23,508 nt of DNA from Desulfurococcales archaeon (GTDB lineage Archaea > Thermoproteota > Thermoprotei_A > Sulfolobales > Ignisphaeraceae). The position numbers and the translations under genes were made by a program. A model generated the notes under the pieces. That model worked only from the letters and a program-made list of their open reading frames with translations, was not told the origin of the DNA and did not search any database. The DNA is taken from positions 1-23,508 of the forward strand of contig JAMOOB010000008.1 in NCBI GenBank assembly GCA_027066265.1. Reading direction: 5' to 3'. Shown here piece after piece: positions 6,334 to 12,900 of the stretch (position 1 is its first letter; every line of letters begins with the position of its first letter).

Positions 6334-7053
6334 ATGAAGATCGTGTATCCCACGGTAGTGGAAGCATGGCATCATCCGCCTCCAGAATTGAGAGAGCGAT
6401 GGAAGAAACAGTACGGGAAGGAGAGGTTCACGTTCGAGGAAGCGCTGTATGCACAATCATTTCCAAAGAGTTGGATCTTTCCACCTCAGGAAAGCAAGCG
6501 TTGGAAGTGGATAGCTGAGGCGTTTCCTCCGAAGGTGGCCGAGTACTTATTCAATCAATATCTCAAGGAGAATAATCTTGTTTTGCTTGATCTGTTTGCA
6601 GGAATAGGAGGGTGGAGCCTCGGAGCATTCTGGAGCAACAAGTTTAGGAAGATTATCATGGTTGAGAAGGATCGTGAAAAGTGTAGCTATCTCAGGATCA
6701 ACTTCTCTAGGCTAGGAATAGACTTCGAAGTCGTTTGTGAGGATGTTAGAAACGTTGACTACCTTAGGCTTGGCAAGATAGACGTTGTTGTTGCCAGTCC
6801 TCCATGCGAAGATCTCTCCACGTTACGGTTCCTCAACAAATATGGTATCAGAACAGTACGAGGAACCATCCCATTAACAACCTTCACCATAGAACTCGTA
6901 GAGAAACTGAAACCCAGAGTAGCATTATACGAGAATGTATATCGAAAAGAATTGAGACGCATACTAGAACATCACGGATGGGTATGTCAACGTTTCGATA
7001 TGTCAATAATAATACCGCAAAAACGAATCAGACTAATATGTGTGAAGATCTGA
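6334..7053 (+). CDS. Circularly permuted cytosine-5 DNA methyltransferase, lacking a visible TRD
   Basis: The 239-residue protein contains the m5C methyltransferase motifs in rotated order. Residues 31-47 (RFTFEEALYAQSFPKSW) match motif IX (normally RxLTxREaARLQgFP) and 56-72 (RWKWIAEAFPPKVAEYL) match motif X (QIGNAVPPxLA). Only then come motif I DLFAGIGGWSLG (86-97), IV with catalytic Cys ASPPCEDLS (C158), VI YENV (E200) and VIII IPQKRIRLI (227-235). The protein ends four residues later. Normal enzymes run I to X with a target-recognition domain between VIII and IX. In this permutation the TRD would follow VIII, but it is absent. It may be a compact active enzyme, depend on a partner, or be truncated: the stop abuts a decayed cren7 fragment. 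No restriction endonuclease is seen nearby, so protection from host restriction is a more likely purpose than a complete R-M system. Confidence 0.88.
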   Translation: MKIVYPTVVEAWHHPPPELRERWKKQYGKERFTFEEALYAQSFPKSWIFPPQESKRWKWIAEAFPPKVAEYLFNQYLKENNLVLLDLFAGIGGWSLGAFWSNKFRKIIMVEKDREKCSYLRINFSRLGIDFEVVCEDVRNVDYLRLGKIDVVVASPPCEDLSTLRFLNKYGIRTVRGTIPLTTFTIELVEKLKPRVALYENVYRKELRRILEHHGWVCQRFDMSIIIPQKRIRLICVKI

Positions 7054-7060
7054 AGAAACT

Positions 7061-7160
7061 TGCTAAAGAAATTCATTTTCACAGTTCCTAGAAGTAAGAA
7101 GAATGCAAAGATCGGTTTGCTTCAGGGTTACGAAACTAGTAAGTGTTTGGAGAAAGCTAG
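7061..7160 (+). pseudogene. Decayed cren7 remnant
   Basis: Directly after the methyltransferase, 7104-7150 reads AAGATCGGTTTGCTTCAGGG and onward. The encoded KIGLLQGYETSKC parallels Cren7 KIGLFQDPETGKY in the intact gene at 5813-5850. Upstream, LAKEIHFH...PRSKKNA aligns with the Cren7 stretch LVPKKVW...APRGGKG at matching spacing, but in a shifted frame with a stop (TAG) between. A 2-nt loss before GGAGAAAG (AGGAGAAAG in cren7) breaks the frame again. About two thirds of bases in the best-matching stretch agree by eye. No start codon or terminal KVPDDYP equivalent remains. It is an old, non-functional copy, either from local duplication or brought in with the methyltransferase. Confidence 0.65.
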
Positions 7161-7230
7161 CTTTAGGATTCAATCAAATAATTATCTTCATATTCTTTTT
7201 CTTTGACTTCATTTTAGAAATAAATGAGAT

Positions 7231-7246
7231 AAAAAGAATTTGTTTA
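7231..7246. terminator. Bidirectional terminator motif, copy 1
   Basis: AAAAAGAATTTGTTTA lies between a plus-strand unit and the end of the minus-strand gene at 7262. The identical 16-mer recurs at 11124-11139, also between convergent genes. It gives T-rich transcripts in both directions (TTTGTTT on plus, TTCTTTTT on minus). Confidence 0.4.
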
Positions 7247-7261
7247 GTAATCTAGTCCTGT

Positions 7262-7783
7262 TCAGTAGAACTCGATGATGATGTCCGGCTCGAGTCCTCC
7301 GGTAGCAAGTGCTTTGTAGGCGACCTTTGCTCTGATACCGGTTATCGGAAGCTCTAGTTTTTCTGACCAGAAGCCGGTGCTGGGATCGGGGACGTTGATT
7401 ATTTTATGTGTTGGTACGTACACTATCTTCGTAAGCTCGCCGTCGTTCATGAATTTCGATGTATATATGTGCAAGTAGGCTTTTTCTATCCAATGACCTG
7501 GTATGTGTTTTGACGGCACCTTTATCCATCCTCTGATTTCTCTAATCCCTTCTCTTGGCAACGTTCGTACGAATCCGCTGAATAGCAACGATCTTGGGAA
7601 TGTGCATTCTATTACATATTCGTTTCTGTAGTGCTTGACATCGATATTTCCTCCAACCTCACGACATACATGCCTGAGCACGTCTAGTATACGTTCTGCT
7701 TGAGCTGGAAGTCCTTCCATGCTCATAGATGGCCCCAGAGGTATATCTCGAAAGAAGGAAATAAAGTATTCGATCATCTGCAC
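7262..7783 (-). CDS. Unknown 173-aa protein
   Basis: I do not recognise this protein. An N-terminal helical part (AERILDVLRHVCREVGG) is followed by strand-rich sequence (EYVIECTFPRSLLFSGFVRTL, 'EIRGWIKVP', 'KAYLHIYTSKF', 'LTKIVYVPTHKIINVP') ending in PDIIIEFY, suggesting a beta-sandwich or sheet domain of about 130 residues. No catalytic pattern or membrane span is visible. The start is uncertain: ATG 7783 and ATG 7777 are close together with a weak TATA (CTTCATAAG, 7801-7809) upstream, while a stronger TATA-like sequence at 7787-7796 would suit the internal Met codons near 7720-7726. It is the last of three minus-strand genes that begin with the recombinase. Confidence 0.75.
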   Translation of the reverse strand: MQMIEYFISFFRDIPLGPSMSMEGLPAQAERILDVLRHVCREVGGNIDVKHYRNEYVIECTFPRSLLFSGFVRTLPREGIREIRGWIKVPSKHIPGHWIEKAYLHIYTSKFMNDGELTKIVYVPTHKIINVPDPSTGFWSEKLELPITGIRAKVAYKALATGGLEPDIIIEFY

Positions 7784-7831
7784 GCAAAGTATATCGAAAA
7801 CTTATGAAGATGTGTCCGATCGATAATCGAA

Positions 7832-8146
7832 TCAAATATTTTCAGGTGGTGGTGGTAGGGGGTTTACGACTAGTGCATATATTGCATATGTTACGAGTAT
7901 CGCTAAGAGTATGTAGCCTACAATCATTGTATAATCACATACCTCGTCACAGTTGGCTTGCATATAATGCTTACACAACGAAACACAATAGCTATGTGCA
8001 ATTCCATAGAAAGGTATGATCACAGTAGCTATCAAAATAGTTAGTATGATGCACCATGCAATCAGATGAGGATATGTGGATAGCAACGTCTTTAATGCAT
8101 CAATAAATTTCCGAGCTTTGTTTTTCTCGTTCGTTGCGCGTTGCAA
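7832..8146 (-). CDS. Two-TM membrane protein with twin CX3C loop
   Basis: The 104-residue protein has a basic N-terminus, a first membrane span at about 28-50 (LIAWCIILTILIATVIIPFY), a short loop and a second span at about 74-94 (MIVGYILLAILVTYAIYALVV), ending in a Pro-rich tail. The loop holds C54-x3-C58, seven residues, then C66-x3-C70: a twin CX3C motif able to form a disulfide-locked helical hairpin, probably on the outer face. The only start in this frame is TTG 8146. The frame just after the recombinase stop has a better-looking ATG (8167) with GGTGAT before it, but it ends after 22 codons, so a frameshift or TTG initiation must be assumed. It shares the cysteine architecture of the mini-protein at 3970-4206. 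Function unknown; a virion-envelope or cell-surface role is a guess. Confidence 0.7.
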   Translation of the reverse strand: MQRATNEKNKARKFIDALKTLLSTYPHLIAWCIILTILIATVIIPFYGIAHSYCVSLCKHYMQANCDEVCDYTMIVGYILLAILVTYAIYALVVNPLPPPPENI

Positions 8147-8173
8147 GCGATCTATTGTTGCGTTTCATGAATA

Positions 8174-8998
8174 TCACCTTTCTTTTTGTATGCACATTTT
8201 CTTGTAGGTTTTTAGAAATGATGCGTAGCTTCGTGCTGCTGATGGATATAGCTCGAAGAGGCGGTAGTATCGTTCCTTGAATTTCTCCCATGCTTTCCTG
8301 ATTGAGCCTTCCAATGGATTGGTCGCTACTTCGTCTACGAACCTGCAGAAGATATCTCTTGCATGTTCGATTTCTTCCTTTGTGAGTTGCTTGGGCTCGG
8401 ATTTTCCTGTTAGGTATAGTGCTAGGTAGTGTACTATGGTTGGTCTATGAAATACCTTGCCTTCATTTCTTAGCTTATCCATTGCTCTCTTAACCTTGTA
8501 CCTAACATCCTCGACGTATTCCTTGGCAACCGCTACCTTGATGTCGTAGTACAGATCGATGGTTCTCTTGAGCGAATCCATAACGTGCTTCAACACTATC
8601 TTATATACCGCCGAATCGACCTTGTCTTTAAGGGTATCGAGAGCCTTTATCGCGCTTTCAATGCTTTCCGTAATCCTTGCATCTTTGACGAATACCAACC
8701 TAATTCCCTTCTCGGTCACGTACTGAAGGAACTTTTCCCAGTACTCCGGCTCGGCAATTAGACGATCAACTGATTCGCATACAAGGATCTTAATGTTGTT
8801 CTCCTCCATGAACTTCAGTAAGTTGCTTAGTATCGGTCTTTGGAATGGATCCTCTGTTCTTGCAACCCCTATCTCCGGAGGAAAGAATATGCAATCCAGG
8901 TTGTTCGATTCGCAAAACTTGCTGATGACAAACTTCTGGTTCGTGGGATCCTCATCCTCTCTACTTACACGGATGTAAACAACTGCTTTCTCGGGCAT
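8174..8998 (-). CDS. Serine recombinase (resolvase/invertase N-terminal domain) with atypical C-terminus
   Basis: The N-terminal ~110 residues carry the serine-recombinase signature: VVYIRVSREDED with the nucleophilic Ser in RVS, then DPFQRPILSNLLKFM (the RP of the catalytic core) and VCESVDRLIAEPEYW (the LDRL arginine motif), with LVFVKD near the end of the fold. The remaining ~160 residues are helical and charged, and match neither the small HTH of classical resolvases nor the zinc-ribbon recombinase domain of large integrases. DNA binding may therefore be done differently or by a partner. No transposase orfB is adjacent, so it is not a plain IS607 element. I choose ATG 8998 over TTG 9013 because a TATA-like GCTTAAAAG is centred near 9037. 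Likely tasks are multimer resolution, inversion or integration. GC-rich palindromic DNA upstream (9070-9115) is a candidate site. Confidence 0.85.
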   Translation of the reverse strand: MPEKAVVYIRVSREDEDPTNQKFVISKFCESNNLDCIFFPPEIGVARTEDPFQRPILSNLLKFMEENNIKILVCESVDRLIAEPEYWEKFLQYVTEKGIRLVFVKDARITESIESAIKALDTLKDKVDSAVYKIVLKHVMDSLKRTIDLYYDIKVAVAKEYVEDVRYKVKRAMDKLRNEGKVFHRPTIVHYLALYLTGKSEPKQLTKEEIEHARDIFCRFVDEVATNPLEGSIRKAWEKFKERYYRLFELYPSAARSYASFLKTYKKMCIQKER

Positions 8999-9069
8999 CG
9001 AGGCATTCCCCAAGGCGTTTTTGTGTTAGGGGACTTTTAAGCAAACCTTTGAAGAGAGGGTCACCCTTT

Positions 9070-9115
9070 GGCGAAGACGTGCCCCACGGCCATCGCCACG
9101 TTGTCGTCGATCGAC
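9070..9115. other. GC-rich hairpin and palindrome upstream of the recombinase
   Basis: Within the 291-nt gap 9014-9304, GGCGA (9070-9074) pairs with TCGCC (9093-9097), and inside it CGTG (9078-9081) pairs with CACG (9085-9088) around a CCC loop. Next to it is the 10-bp perfect palindrome GTCGATCGAC (9106-9115). The block is far richer in GC than the flanks. It could be a recombination site for the adjacent serine recombinase, a structured RNA on the minus strand (a TATA-like stretch lies near 9152), or a relic of captured DNA. The rest of the gap is AT-rich promoter sequence. Confidence 0.3.
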
Positions 9116-9304
9116 CCCCTTCGACGAAATTCTCTCGAGAAACAGCTATAGATAAAGTAAATATTGATTTTTACAGTAATGACACTTTTGAACCTAATAA
9201 ATAGGCTGATGTCAATAACATACATCGATGCTAATTTATGTGTCGAAGTTTTATGATACGTTTATTTGTTTTATACAGAACTTGTTTATGGAAGGTGAAA
9301 TCGA

Positions 9305-9772
9305 ATGAAGTTGCGGAGCGTTTTAGAAGCCTTGGATAGGCATATGCTGAAGATACTCGTAGCGTGGTACGTTACTGCAGAGATTGCAGGGTCATTGGTT
9401 GGATCCAGCCTGTCTAAAGACGTTTGGGAATTCATCTTTTCGTTACCGTTTCTCATCGCGACGATGACCAGATCTATTTGTGTTGGAAGAGGATGGATAG
9501 TGAACGAGAAGTACGAGCCTAGGACATGTTCTTCCCCGAAGCTCTTCGCTATGCTCATAATGAAGACAGTCGTTTTCGTAGCAACGTTATTCGGCATACT
9601 TATTCTAGATGCCTATGCATATCTTGTAACTCGTTCCATTGTTGTACACGTACTGTGTTGTATATTGTATGGCGTAGTGGTAGCGCTTCTCGTCAACGAA
9701 ATATCGATAGTTGCAACCAAAATAATCATAGGTGTAGCCAAAATATCCAAGGTGATGAGCAACAGAAAATGA
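9305..9772 (+). CDS. Integral membrane protein, unknown function
   Basis: The 155-residue product is dominated by hydrophobic stretches: about 17-35, 44-55 (IFSLPFLIATM), 82-107 (FAMLIMKTVVFVATLFGILI) and 111-145 (IVVHVLCCILYGVVVALLV), consistent with three or four membrane spans. The C-terminus is short and basic (KISKVMSNRK), probably cytoplasmic. ATG 9305 is supported by GGTGAA six bases upstream (9294-9299) and TATA-like sequences near 9261 and 9274. No signature identifies a transporter or enzyme. It is followed after 75 nt by the unknown gene at 9848 on the same strand, which has its own TATTTA and ribosome site. Confidence 0.75.
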   Translation: MKLRSVLEALDRHMLKILVAWYVTAEIAGSLVGSSLSKDVWEFIFSLPFLIATMTRSICVGRGWIVNEKYEPRTCSSPKLFAMLIMKTVVFVATLFGILILDAYAYLVTRSIVVHVLCCILYGVVVALLVNEISIVATKIIIGVAKISKVMSNRK

Positions 9773-9847
9773 GTCTATTACATTGATTATGTGAAACATC
9801 TCCAACTTTATTTACTGTTTTTGCTTTCTGAACTTTGGTGAACTGGT

Positions 9848-10582
9848 ATGAACAGAAAAAGTAGGAGTTTGTCAACGTTTTCTGAGCGTAAAGAGAATAG
9901 TGTTGTTCAGCCAAGGTCTCTCAGCAACGTAGAGTCGTGGAAAGCATTCGTTGAGCGTATTCTCGACGAATTCAGTAGGTTCGGAATGATTATGCCGAGT
10001 GAACGGGAGCTCCTATACAGAATAGGCATTGAAGCGACTAAGTTTCTTGGACAGGATAAGCTACGAATTCTTCGCGAAGCCATCAACTATCTCGATACCG
10101 TTGAGATTCAGCAGATTAGGGATCTTTACCTTGCATCGAGAATGGATCGGATGTACTTCAAGGGAGAGCCGATCGTTAGCGCCATAGTTGTAATGCTAAA
10201 ACCTGTATATAGATCGATACTTGGTGAAGCACGGAACGGGCTAGAGTTCGTTCATAAGTTGCTGAGAAAGATCGTAGGATTGTCACCTCTAGACATCGCT
10301 AGGATCGCGAAAGAGATTGGTAGTGGAGTCATAGACGATATCTGGAAGATGGTACGAGGAAGAATAGACGAGGAAACGTTCAAGCGATACCTTGCATGGC
10401 TACACTACGAGCTTGGAGCAAAGTTTTCAGAAGCATTTGGCAGAGGATGGGATCTGCCAGGAATTCTACGCGCGTACTCAATATCTTTACCGTCGCGAAT
10501 AGACGAAATACTTAGAACGATCTTTGGCCATCAGATCCGACCAAGAAAGGTGCGTACGCTTCTCGATCTCGCAACCAGGTAA
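9848..10582 (+). CDS. Unknown helical protein, 244 aa
   Basis: No family recognised. The first 25 residues are basic and disordered-looking (MNRKSRSLSTFSERK). The rest is almost entirely amphipathic helices (ESWKAFVERILDEFSRFGMI, TKFLGQDKLRILREAINYL, LEFVHKLLRKIVGLSPLDI, ETFKRYLAWLHYELGAKFSE), with no membrane span and no cysteine. ATG 9848 is well supported: GGTGAA lies five bases upstream and a TATTTA box about 36 nt upstream. A T-rich stretch follows the stop and the next gene starts 40 nt later, so it is likely co-transcribed with 10623-11111. An all-helical nucleic-acid- or protein-binding role is possible but unproven. Confidence 0.75.
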   Translation: MNRKSRSLSTFSERKENSVVQPRSLSNVESWKAFVERILDEFSRFGMIMPSERELLYRIGIEATKFLGQDKLRILREAINYLDTVEIQQIRDLYLASRMDRMYFKGEPIVSAIVVMLKPVYRSILGEARNGLEFVHKLLRKIVGLSPLDIARIAKEIGSGVIDDIWKMVRGRIDEETFKRYLAWLHYELGAKFSEAFGRGWDLPGILRAYSISLPSRIDEILRTIFGHQIRPRKVRTLLDLATR

Positions 10583-10622
10583 AGTAAATAACGTTTCTTT
10601 TCGTTGAGTAGCTAGGGAAACG

Positions 10623-11111
10623 ATGGTCACACCGCAGGGCGTAGTGAATCGATTGAAGCTCATGGGATTTCAATGCAGGAAGCAACGCGGAGAACCCGTA
10701 TGGGTTTGTTACCATAGGGATCTCTTCGGCGAAGTCAAGGTTGATGGTATCAACAACAAGATATTCGTTGTTCTGCGAGGTGAGTACGGAGAGCTAGCTA
10801 ATGCGATAGATAAGCGGTTCGGAGGAGACATAGACGAGCTGGTCGAAGGTCTTCGAAACGTTAGTCGAGCAGACGAGATGAACTTCGTTGCGTATCTGGA
10901 GACACACATGACTTTCGGGTACAAGATGGATAACTGGGACAAGGCACTAAGGTTTATCAAGGCATTGATAGAGGTACAGCCATACTACGAGATTACGAAC
11001 CTGGTAGGAGAGCTAAGGGTAGAGGTACGCGACTACAGAACATCGATACGCTACCTAATAGAGTCGCTGAAAGAAGCAATGAAGAAGAGCGAACTCATAA
11101 CAATGCAATAA
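10623..11111 (+). CDS. Unknown 162-aa protein
   Basis: I do not recognise this protein. It starts with a helix and a beta-hairpin bearing two cysteines (GFQCRKQRGEPVWVCYHRDL) and continues with further strands (GEVKVDGINNKIFVVL). It ends in helices, the last rich in Glu/Lys (TSIRYLIESLKEAMKKSE). The compact alpha/beta N-terminal half resembles small nucleic-acid-binding folds only in a general way. GGGA is five bases before ATG 10623. The gene is the end of a plus-strand run and meets the minus-strand gene at 11149 across a terminator motif shared with 7231-7246. Confidence 0.75.
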   Translation: MVTPQGVVNRLKLMGFQCRKQRGEPVWVCYHRDLFGEVKVDGINNKIFVVLRGEYGELANAIDKRFGGDIDELVEGLRNVSRADEMNFVAYLETHMTFGYKMDNWDKALRFIKALIEVQPYYEITNLVGELRVEVRDYRTSIRYLIESLKEAMKKSELITMQ

Positions 11112-11123
11112 GCAACGCTAGAG

Positions 11124-11139
11124 AAAAAGAATTTGTTTA
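11124..11139. terminator. Bidirectional terminator motif, copy 2
   Basis: AAAAAGAATTTGTTTA here is identical over 16 nt to 7231-7246 and is again between convergent gene ends (stops at 11111 and 11149). The reuse at an equivalent position supports a transcription-termination role. Confidence 0.45.
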
Positions 11140-11148
11140 TACGCAACG

Positions 11149-11646
11149 TTACGTAGCAACTTCTTTTTCTGTTCTTTCCGTTAATTCTAGCAACGCTACT
11201 GCTATAATGTCCGTGAGCGATCTTAGTATCGGTGGAACGATCTCTCTGAGTTCCTTGATCAGCTTGGGTATGATATCGGGGTTCTTTTCGTGGAAAGCCA
11301 TAGCGAGATCGGCACGAATCCTCTCTATGTCTTTTGCTACCTGCCTAGCCTTGGCTAGAACCTCCTTCCTAGAGAATGTTAGTCGAATGGGTAGGTTCTC
11401 GATAATTTCCGTGGCACGATATAGTGCATCTGCAATAGATGCAAGCATCTGTTTCGCAACTGCATACTCTAATTCGGCTGGTAGAGCAAGCACCATGGAT
11501 TCTCCAGCAGCTTTGATTTTTCTAAGCAACGATTCGAGCTCCTTCATCTTATCTACGGCGTTTACCAGGGCTTCCGAAGCCTTGCCGAGCTCCCTGATAA
11601 CGGTGCTGATATTTCGCAATATTTCGAAGGGTCTTTGCTCGATCAT
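11149..11646 (-). CDS. Helical/coiled-coil protein, unknown function
   Basis: The 165-residue product is almost wholly helical with heptad-like hydrophobic spacing (ILRNISTVIRELGKASEALV, KMKELESLLRKIKAAGES, IIPKLIKELREIVPPILRSL) and no membrane span, suggesting a coiled-coil or helical-bundle oligomer. I choose ATG 11646 because GGTGAGG immediately precedes it and a TATA box (CTCTATATTTTG) is centred about 35 nt upstream; reading from the earlier TTG would place the ribosome site inside the gene. Such proteins in archaeal mobile elements include structural and partition-like proteins, but nothing here decides. It is transcribed alone. Confidence 0.75.
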   Translation of the reverse strand: MIEQRPFEILRNISTVIRELGKASEALVNAVDKMKELESLLRKIKAAGESMVLALPAELEYAVAKQMLASIADALYRATEIIENLPIRLTFSRKEVLAKARQVAKDIERIRADLAMAFHEKNPDIIPKLIKELREIVPPILRSLTDIIAVALLELTERTEKEVAT

Positions 11647-11755
11647 GTACCTCACCAATTATCGCTACGTTTAGCAAAATATAGAGTTTTCCAGAGGAAC
11701 GATCTTGAATCGGGCAACGCAAAGATCTGTTTGATGATGATCCACGGGGGGCTCT

Positions 11756-12079
11756 ATGAGCGACTTCGATCCCATTATCGAGTCTCCTCTGGGCAAGAAA
11801 ACGATAGAAGTTTTTGTTCAGTGGTTGTTGGAAAGCAATCAACCGATAAAGGACGTGGTCGAGGCGTACTTCATCATTGTGAAGAGGTTCGATGAAGAGA
11901 CGAGAAAATGCGTTGTTAGCGTTGAGGGTTGCGAACCGCTGTATCCACCGGCGTATCCATTGGTAGAGAAAGCGTTCGAGAAGTATAGGCAAGAGCGTTC
12001 GTCAAAAGAAAGAAAAAGAGTTGAGAGCAGAACACCGGTTCTACGCACTTACGGTAAGACCACCAAGCTCTTCCGCTAG
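11756..12079 (+). CDS. Unknown 107-aa protein
   Basis: No family recognised. The N-terminal ~75 residues look folded and mostly helical (GKKTIEVFVQWLLESNQ, IKDVVEAYFIIVKRFDEETR) with a cysteine pair (KCVVSVEGCEPLYPP). The C-terminal 30 are basic and probably disordered (KERKRVESRTPVLRTYGKTT), suited to contacting nucleic acid. The 3' end overlaps the last 39 nt of the convergent gene 12041-12505, so the two transcripts are complementary at their ends and antisense effects are possible. A G-rich element (GGGGGG) lies seven to twelve bases before the ATG. Confidence 0.65.
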   Translation: MSDFDPIIESPLGKKTIEVFVQWLLESNQPIKDVVEAYFIIVKRFDEETRKCVVSVEGCEPLYPPAYPLVEKAFEKYRQERSSKERKRVESRTPVLRTYGKTTKLFR

Positions 12080-12505
12080 CTTAGTAGCCTTCGAAACTAC
12101 CCTGGCAAACACCTTAAGCTGATCGAGGTTGGCTACGAAAGGCGATGGATACACCTTTACGTAGAGCGTTTTTATCGGTTCGAGCCTCACCCTACCGTCC
12201 TCTGCAACAACCTTGCAGAGCTCGACCTTCAGCTCGTTGGTTGCACCCCTAGTGCTTCTGTTGTACATCACTCTAACCACTTCGTTGATGTTCTTCGGTA
12301 TCTCGAATATTACGTGTGGATGAGTGCCAAAGGTGCTGGGAACGACGTAGTAAGGCAGGATCTCTCCGTTATACGCTAGGAGCTCGTAGGTAACAGCACC
12401 CGCACCTGTCTTCCTCCATTCTGTTTCGTAGAACCTGTTGCCTCTAGCGACGATCTCTCGCTCTATGCGAGCAATCTCGGAGAACACACCCATGTTCCTA
12501 CCCAT
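12041..12505 (-). CDS. Unknown 154-aa protein, leaderless
   Basis: The product begins MGRNMGVFSEIARIEREI and is an alpha-beta protein: an N-terminal helix, several strands (AVTYELLAYNGEILPYYVV, PHVIFEIPKNI, NELKVELCKVV, KTLYVKVYPSPF) and a C-terminal helix (VFARVVSKATKLAEELG). No motif identifies it. A TATA box (12524-12533) centred 24 nt upstream of ATG 12505 indicates a leaderless mRNA, which fixes the start. It overlaps the 3' end of the convergent gene at 11756-12079. The layout of strands then one long terminal helix recalls the left-edge partial gene, but I see no alignable sequence. Confidence 0.75.
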   Translation of the reverse strand: MGRNMGVFSEIARIEREIVARGNRFYETEWRKTGAGAVTYELLAYNGEILPYYVVPSTFGTHPHVIFEIPKNINEVVRVMYNRSTRGATNELKVELCKVVAEDGRVRLEPIKTLYVKVYPSPFVANLDQLKVFARVVSKATKLAEELGGLTVSA

Positions 12506-12523
12506 AACGCAATGCGATACACC

Positions 12524-12533
12524 AAGTATAAAC
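12524..12533 (-). promoter_or_regulatory. TATA box for the leaderless gene at 12505
   Basis: On the minus strand this reads GTTTATACTT, centred about 24 nt before the start ATG, the classic spacing for leaderless archaeal mRNAs. Confidence 0.6.
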
Positions 12534-12616
12534 TTTTGCTAATTGTGGACTAGTTCAGCGCTCGATAACCCTAGATCTTTTTCTAGCTCCATTAACTCCG
12601 TTCTACCGGTGCGATC

Positions 12617-12850
12617 ATGAACCGCGATTCTTTGAAAGGGAAGAGGATCGTCGTTAGACTCCACGACGGAACCGAGATCGTTGGTACGTGCAAGCTCGTA
12701 GATCAGCACATGAACGTGGTTCTCACGAACGCCGAAGAGATCCGCAACGGCAATCGCGTTGCGAAGCTCGGAAACGTACTTATTCGAGGAAGCTACGTAG
12801 TGATGATTCAAGATATTGAAGAACTATTAGTGAATGGAAGTATAAGGTAA
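12617..12850 (+). CDS. Sm-like archaeal protein (Lsm/SmAP)
   Basis: The 77-residue protein has the full Sm fold signature. The N-terminal helix is followed by KGKRIVVRLHDGTEIVGTC (strands 1-2), Sm1 LVDQHMNVVL (D29, H31, N33) and Sm2 LGNVLIRGSYVVMI (R57, G58). The His/Asn/Arg trio forming the uridine-binding pocket of archaeal Sm proteins is retained, so it should form a heptameric (or hexameric) ring binding U-rich RNA. Archaeal chromosomes normally carry their own SmAP genes; a copy on a mobile element is notable. It sits 50 nt before the MYG1-family exonuclease and near a CCA-adding enzyme, suggesting a shared RNA-handling task. No clear TATA box precedes it; ATG 12617 is chosen on the alignment of the fold. 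Confidence 0.92.
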   Translation: MNRDSLKGKRIVVRLHDGTEIVGTCKLVDQHMNVVLTNAEEIRNGNRVAKLGNVLIRGSYVVMIQDIEELLVNGSIR

Positions 12851-12863
12851 CCCCACGAAAATA

Positions 12864-12871
12864 GATATATT
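12864..12871 (+). promoter_or_regulatory. TATA box for the MYG1-family gene
   Basis: GATATATT is centred about 34 nt before ATG 12901. GTGGTG at about 12889-12894 may serve as the ribosome site in the short leader. Confidence 0.45.
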
Positions 12872-12900
12872 GCTGGCAGGTATGTAGTTGTGGTGTAAGT

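Noticed and set aside
6219..6518. 99-codon frame overlapping the methyltransferase start
   Set aside because: Its second half is an alternative frame of the motif IX-X region, which has a clear family match; the TATA box at 6295 fits ATG 6334.
8174..8998. IS607-type insertion sequence
   Set aside because: Only the recombinase is present; no TnpB-like gene, no recognisable element ends, and the C-terminal half is unlike IS607 TnpA.
9058..9135. Minus-strand protein-like fragment SIDDNVAMAVGHVFAKG
   Set aside because: Ends at a stop after about 30 codons, has no start, and I cannot place it in a family; hairpin explanation is as good. Could be a host gene relic.
1..12505. Homology between the left-edge protein and the 154-aa protein at 12041-12505
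   Set aside because: Both have strands followed by one terminal helix, but no run of residues aligns convincingly.
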